A stretch of 64,000 bases of DNA from JBBPZA01 sp963797015. Its GTDB lineage: Bacteria > Actinomycetota > Thermoleophilia > Solirubrobacterales > Solirubrobacteraceae. The notes beneath the pieces were generated by a model. It was given only the letters and a program-made list of their open reading frames with translations. It did no database searches and was not told the DNA's origin. Positions 63,564 to 64,000 of the stretch are shown here, one piece after another (positions within the stretch are counted from its first letter, which is position 1; every line of letters begins with the position of its first letter). The stretch is taken from assembly GCA_963797015.1 (NCBI GenBank), contig CAWCNV010000005.1, forward strand, positions 175,062-239,061. Reading direction: 5' to 3'. A program made the translations under genes and the position numbers.

Positions 63564-64000
63564 TCACCGCCCCGGCGCCGCGAGCATCTGGCCGACCGCC
63601 GCCCGCAGCCACTCACCCCTCGCGGACAGCGGGAACTCGCGCACGATGCGCTCCCGTGCGCGGCGGCGGCCGTCGGGGCCGGCGGCGAGCGCGCGGCGTA
63701 CTCCCTCGGCGATCTGCTCGGGCTCGGATCCCGGGATGCGGACGCCGGCGTCGCCGACCACCTCGGGCATCGCGCCCGCGTCGCGGACGACGGGGACGCA
63801 GCCGGCGAGCATCGCCTCTGCGATCGCCATCCCGAAGCCCTCGTGCCAGGAGGCCTGGACATAGACAGACGCTCGTGCGAGCAGGGGTTCGAGCTCGTCC
63901 TGGGGCACCCACCCGCGCAGCTCGGCGTTGTCCGGCGCCCGCGCGCGCAGGCGCTGCGCCGCTTCCTCCTCGAGCCACGCCCCCACGTGGACCCAGCGCA
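63564..64000 (-). CDS. Glycosyltransferase family 4-type, C-terminal part
   Basis: The C-terminal 145 residues of a GT-B glycosyltransferase; the rest lies beyond the right edge. The nucleotide-sugar binding block is visible: RGWVPQDELEPLLARASVYV, then SWHEGFGMAIAEAMLAGCVP with the conserved Glu pair (E-x7-E) and GDAGVRIPG. It should transfer a sugar from a nucleotide donor to a growing glycan. It precedes asnB on the same strand with a 27-base gap. Confidence 0.85.
   Translation of the reverse strand, partial: RWVHVGAWLEEEAAQRLRARAPDNAELRGWVPQDELEPLLARASVYVQASWHEGFGMAIAEAMLAGCVPVVRDAGAMPEVVGDAGVRIPGSEPEQIAEGVRRALAAGPDGRRRARERIVREFPLSARGEWLRAAVGQMLAAPGR

Noticed and set aside
1..64000. tRNA or rRNA genes
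   Set aside because: No cloverleaf with TTCRA arm or rRNA core sequence was noticed by reading; a covariance-model scan was not possible.

Overview
This 64 kb window is high-GC chromosomal DNA from an actinobacterium. The class Thermoleophilia (Solirubrobacter/Conexibacter-like) is the best fit. Evidence for this: a fused two-domain FO synthase and further F420 genes, Mce-type YrbE permeases, a BldC-like regulator, FHA proteins beside a PknB-type kinase, an InhA-type enoyl reductase, and two secreted paralogues whose N-terminus (ARIRRHxSYANVMATIAVF) I associate with that class. The taxonomic call is inference; there is no rRNA or tRNA gene in the window. Many genes start with GTG, neighbours often overlap by 1-4 bases (ATGA, GTGA, TGATG), and many first genes have a -10 hexamer 6-9 bases before the start codon, which suggests leaderless transcripts.

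Layout. 1-2.6 kb: start of an mce-type lipid import operon (yrbEA, a small Ala/Gly-rich ORF, yrbEB, and a gene running off the left edge), divergent from a GntR regulator. 3.4-7.7 kb: crotonyl-CoA carboxylase/reductase with an ABM-like protein, CorA, a YihY-type membrane protein, a lipoprotein and a small protein. 7.7-16.1 kb: a DEDDh exonuclease/UvrC-like fusion, then a putative metal locus (DUF4331 protein, TPR protein, His-rich NicO-type permease, Fur-family regulator), then two divergent GNAT genes. 16.3-21.9 kb: YgfZ, a MntR-like repressor with MntH, two small proteins, an NMT1-like lipoprotein and an aquaporin. 21.9-27.9 kb: fbiC, a GAF histidine kinase with a LuxR-type response regulator, a BldC-like protein and an HD-GYP protein. 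28.7-37.1 kb: an MFS transporter, then a compact type II fatty acid synthesis operon (fabD-fabH-fabG-acpP-fabF-carboxyltransferase-fabI) ending in an HPr-kinase-like gene. 37.3-41.6 kb: F420 genes (cofE, cofC, cofD, fno), divergent from an SDR and a hotdog thioesterase. 41.7-46.1 kb: two paralogous surface proteins, an HMG-CoA-lyase-like enzyme, and two convergent FHA genes with a Ser/Thr kinase. 46.2-54.2 kb: two CPA2 antiporters, a DUF4396 membrane protein behind a CsoR-like site, a class A beta-lactamase-like hydrolase, a membrane protein and a flavoprotein. 54.2-58.5 kb: an IS21-family and an IS256-family element, with the remains of a disrupted NPCBM-like gene around them. 58.5-64 kb: an enoyl-CoA hydratase and a glycan-type operon (glycosyltransferase running off the right edge, asparagine synthetase, flippase, nucleotidyltransferase).

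Functional links. The F420 enzymes are split between fbiC and the cofE-cofC-cofD-fno run. Acyl-CoA and fatty-acid metabolism recurs (Ccr, the FAS-II operon, enoyl-CoA hydratase, SDR/thioesterase, HMG-CoA-lyase-like). Metal and ion homeostasis recurs too (MntH with its regulator, NicO with a Fur-like regulator, CorA, a CsoR-type site, two antiporters). The features most worth following up are the CsoR-like site overlapping a perfect -10, the antiporter with duplicated two-Cys exported repeats, the antiporter lacking the Asp-Asp motif, the gene that is restored in frame when the IS21 element is removed, and the repeated operator-like site in the gntR/mce divergent promoter.
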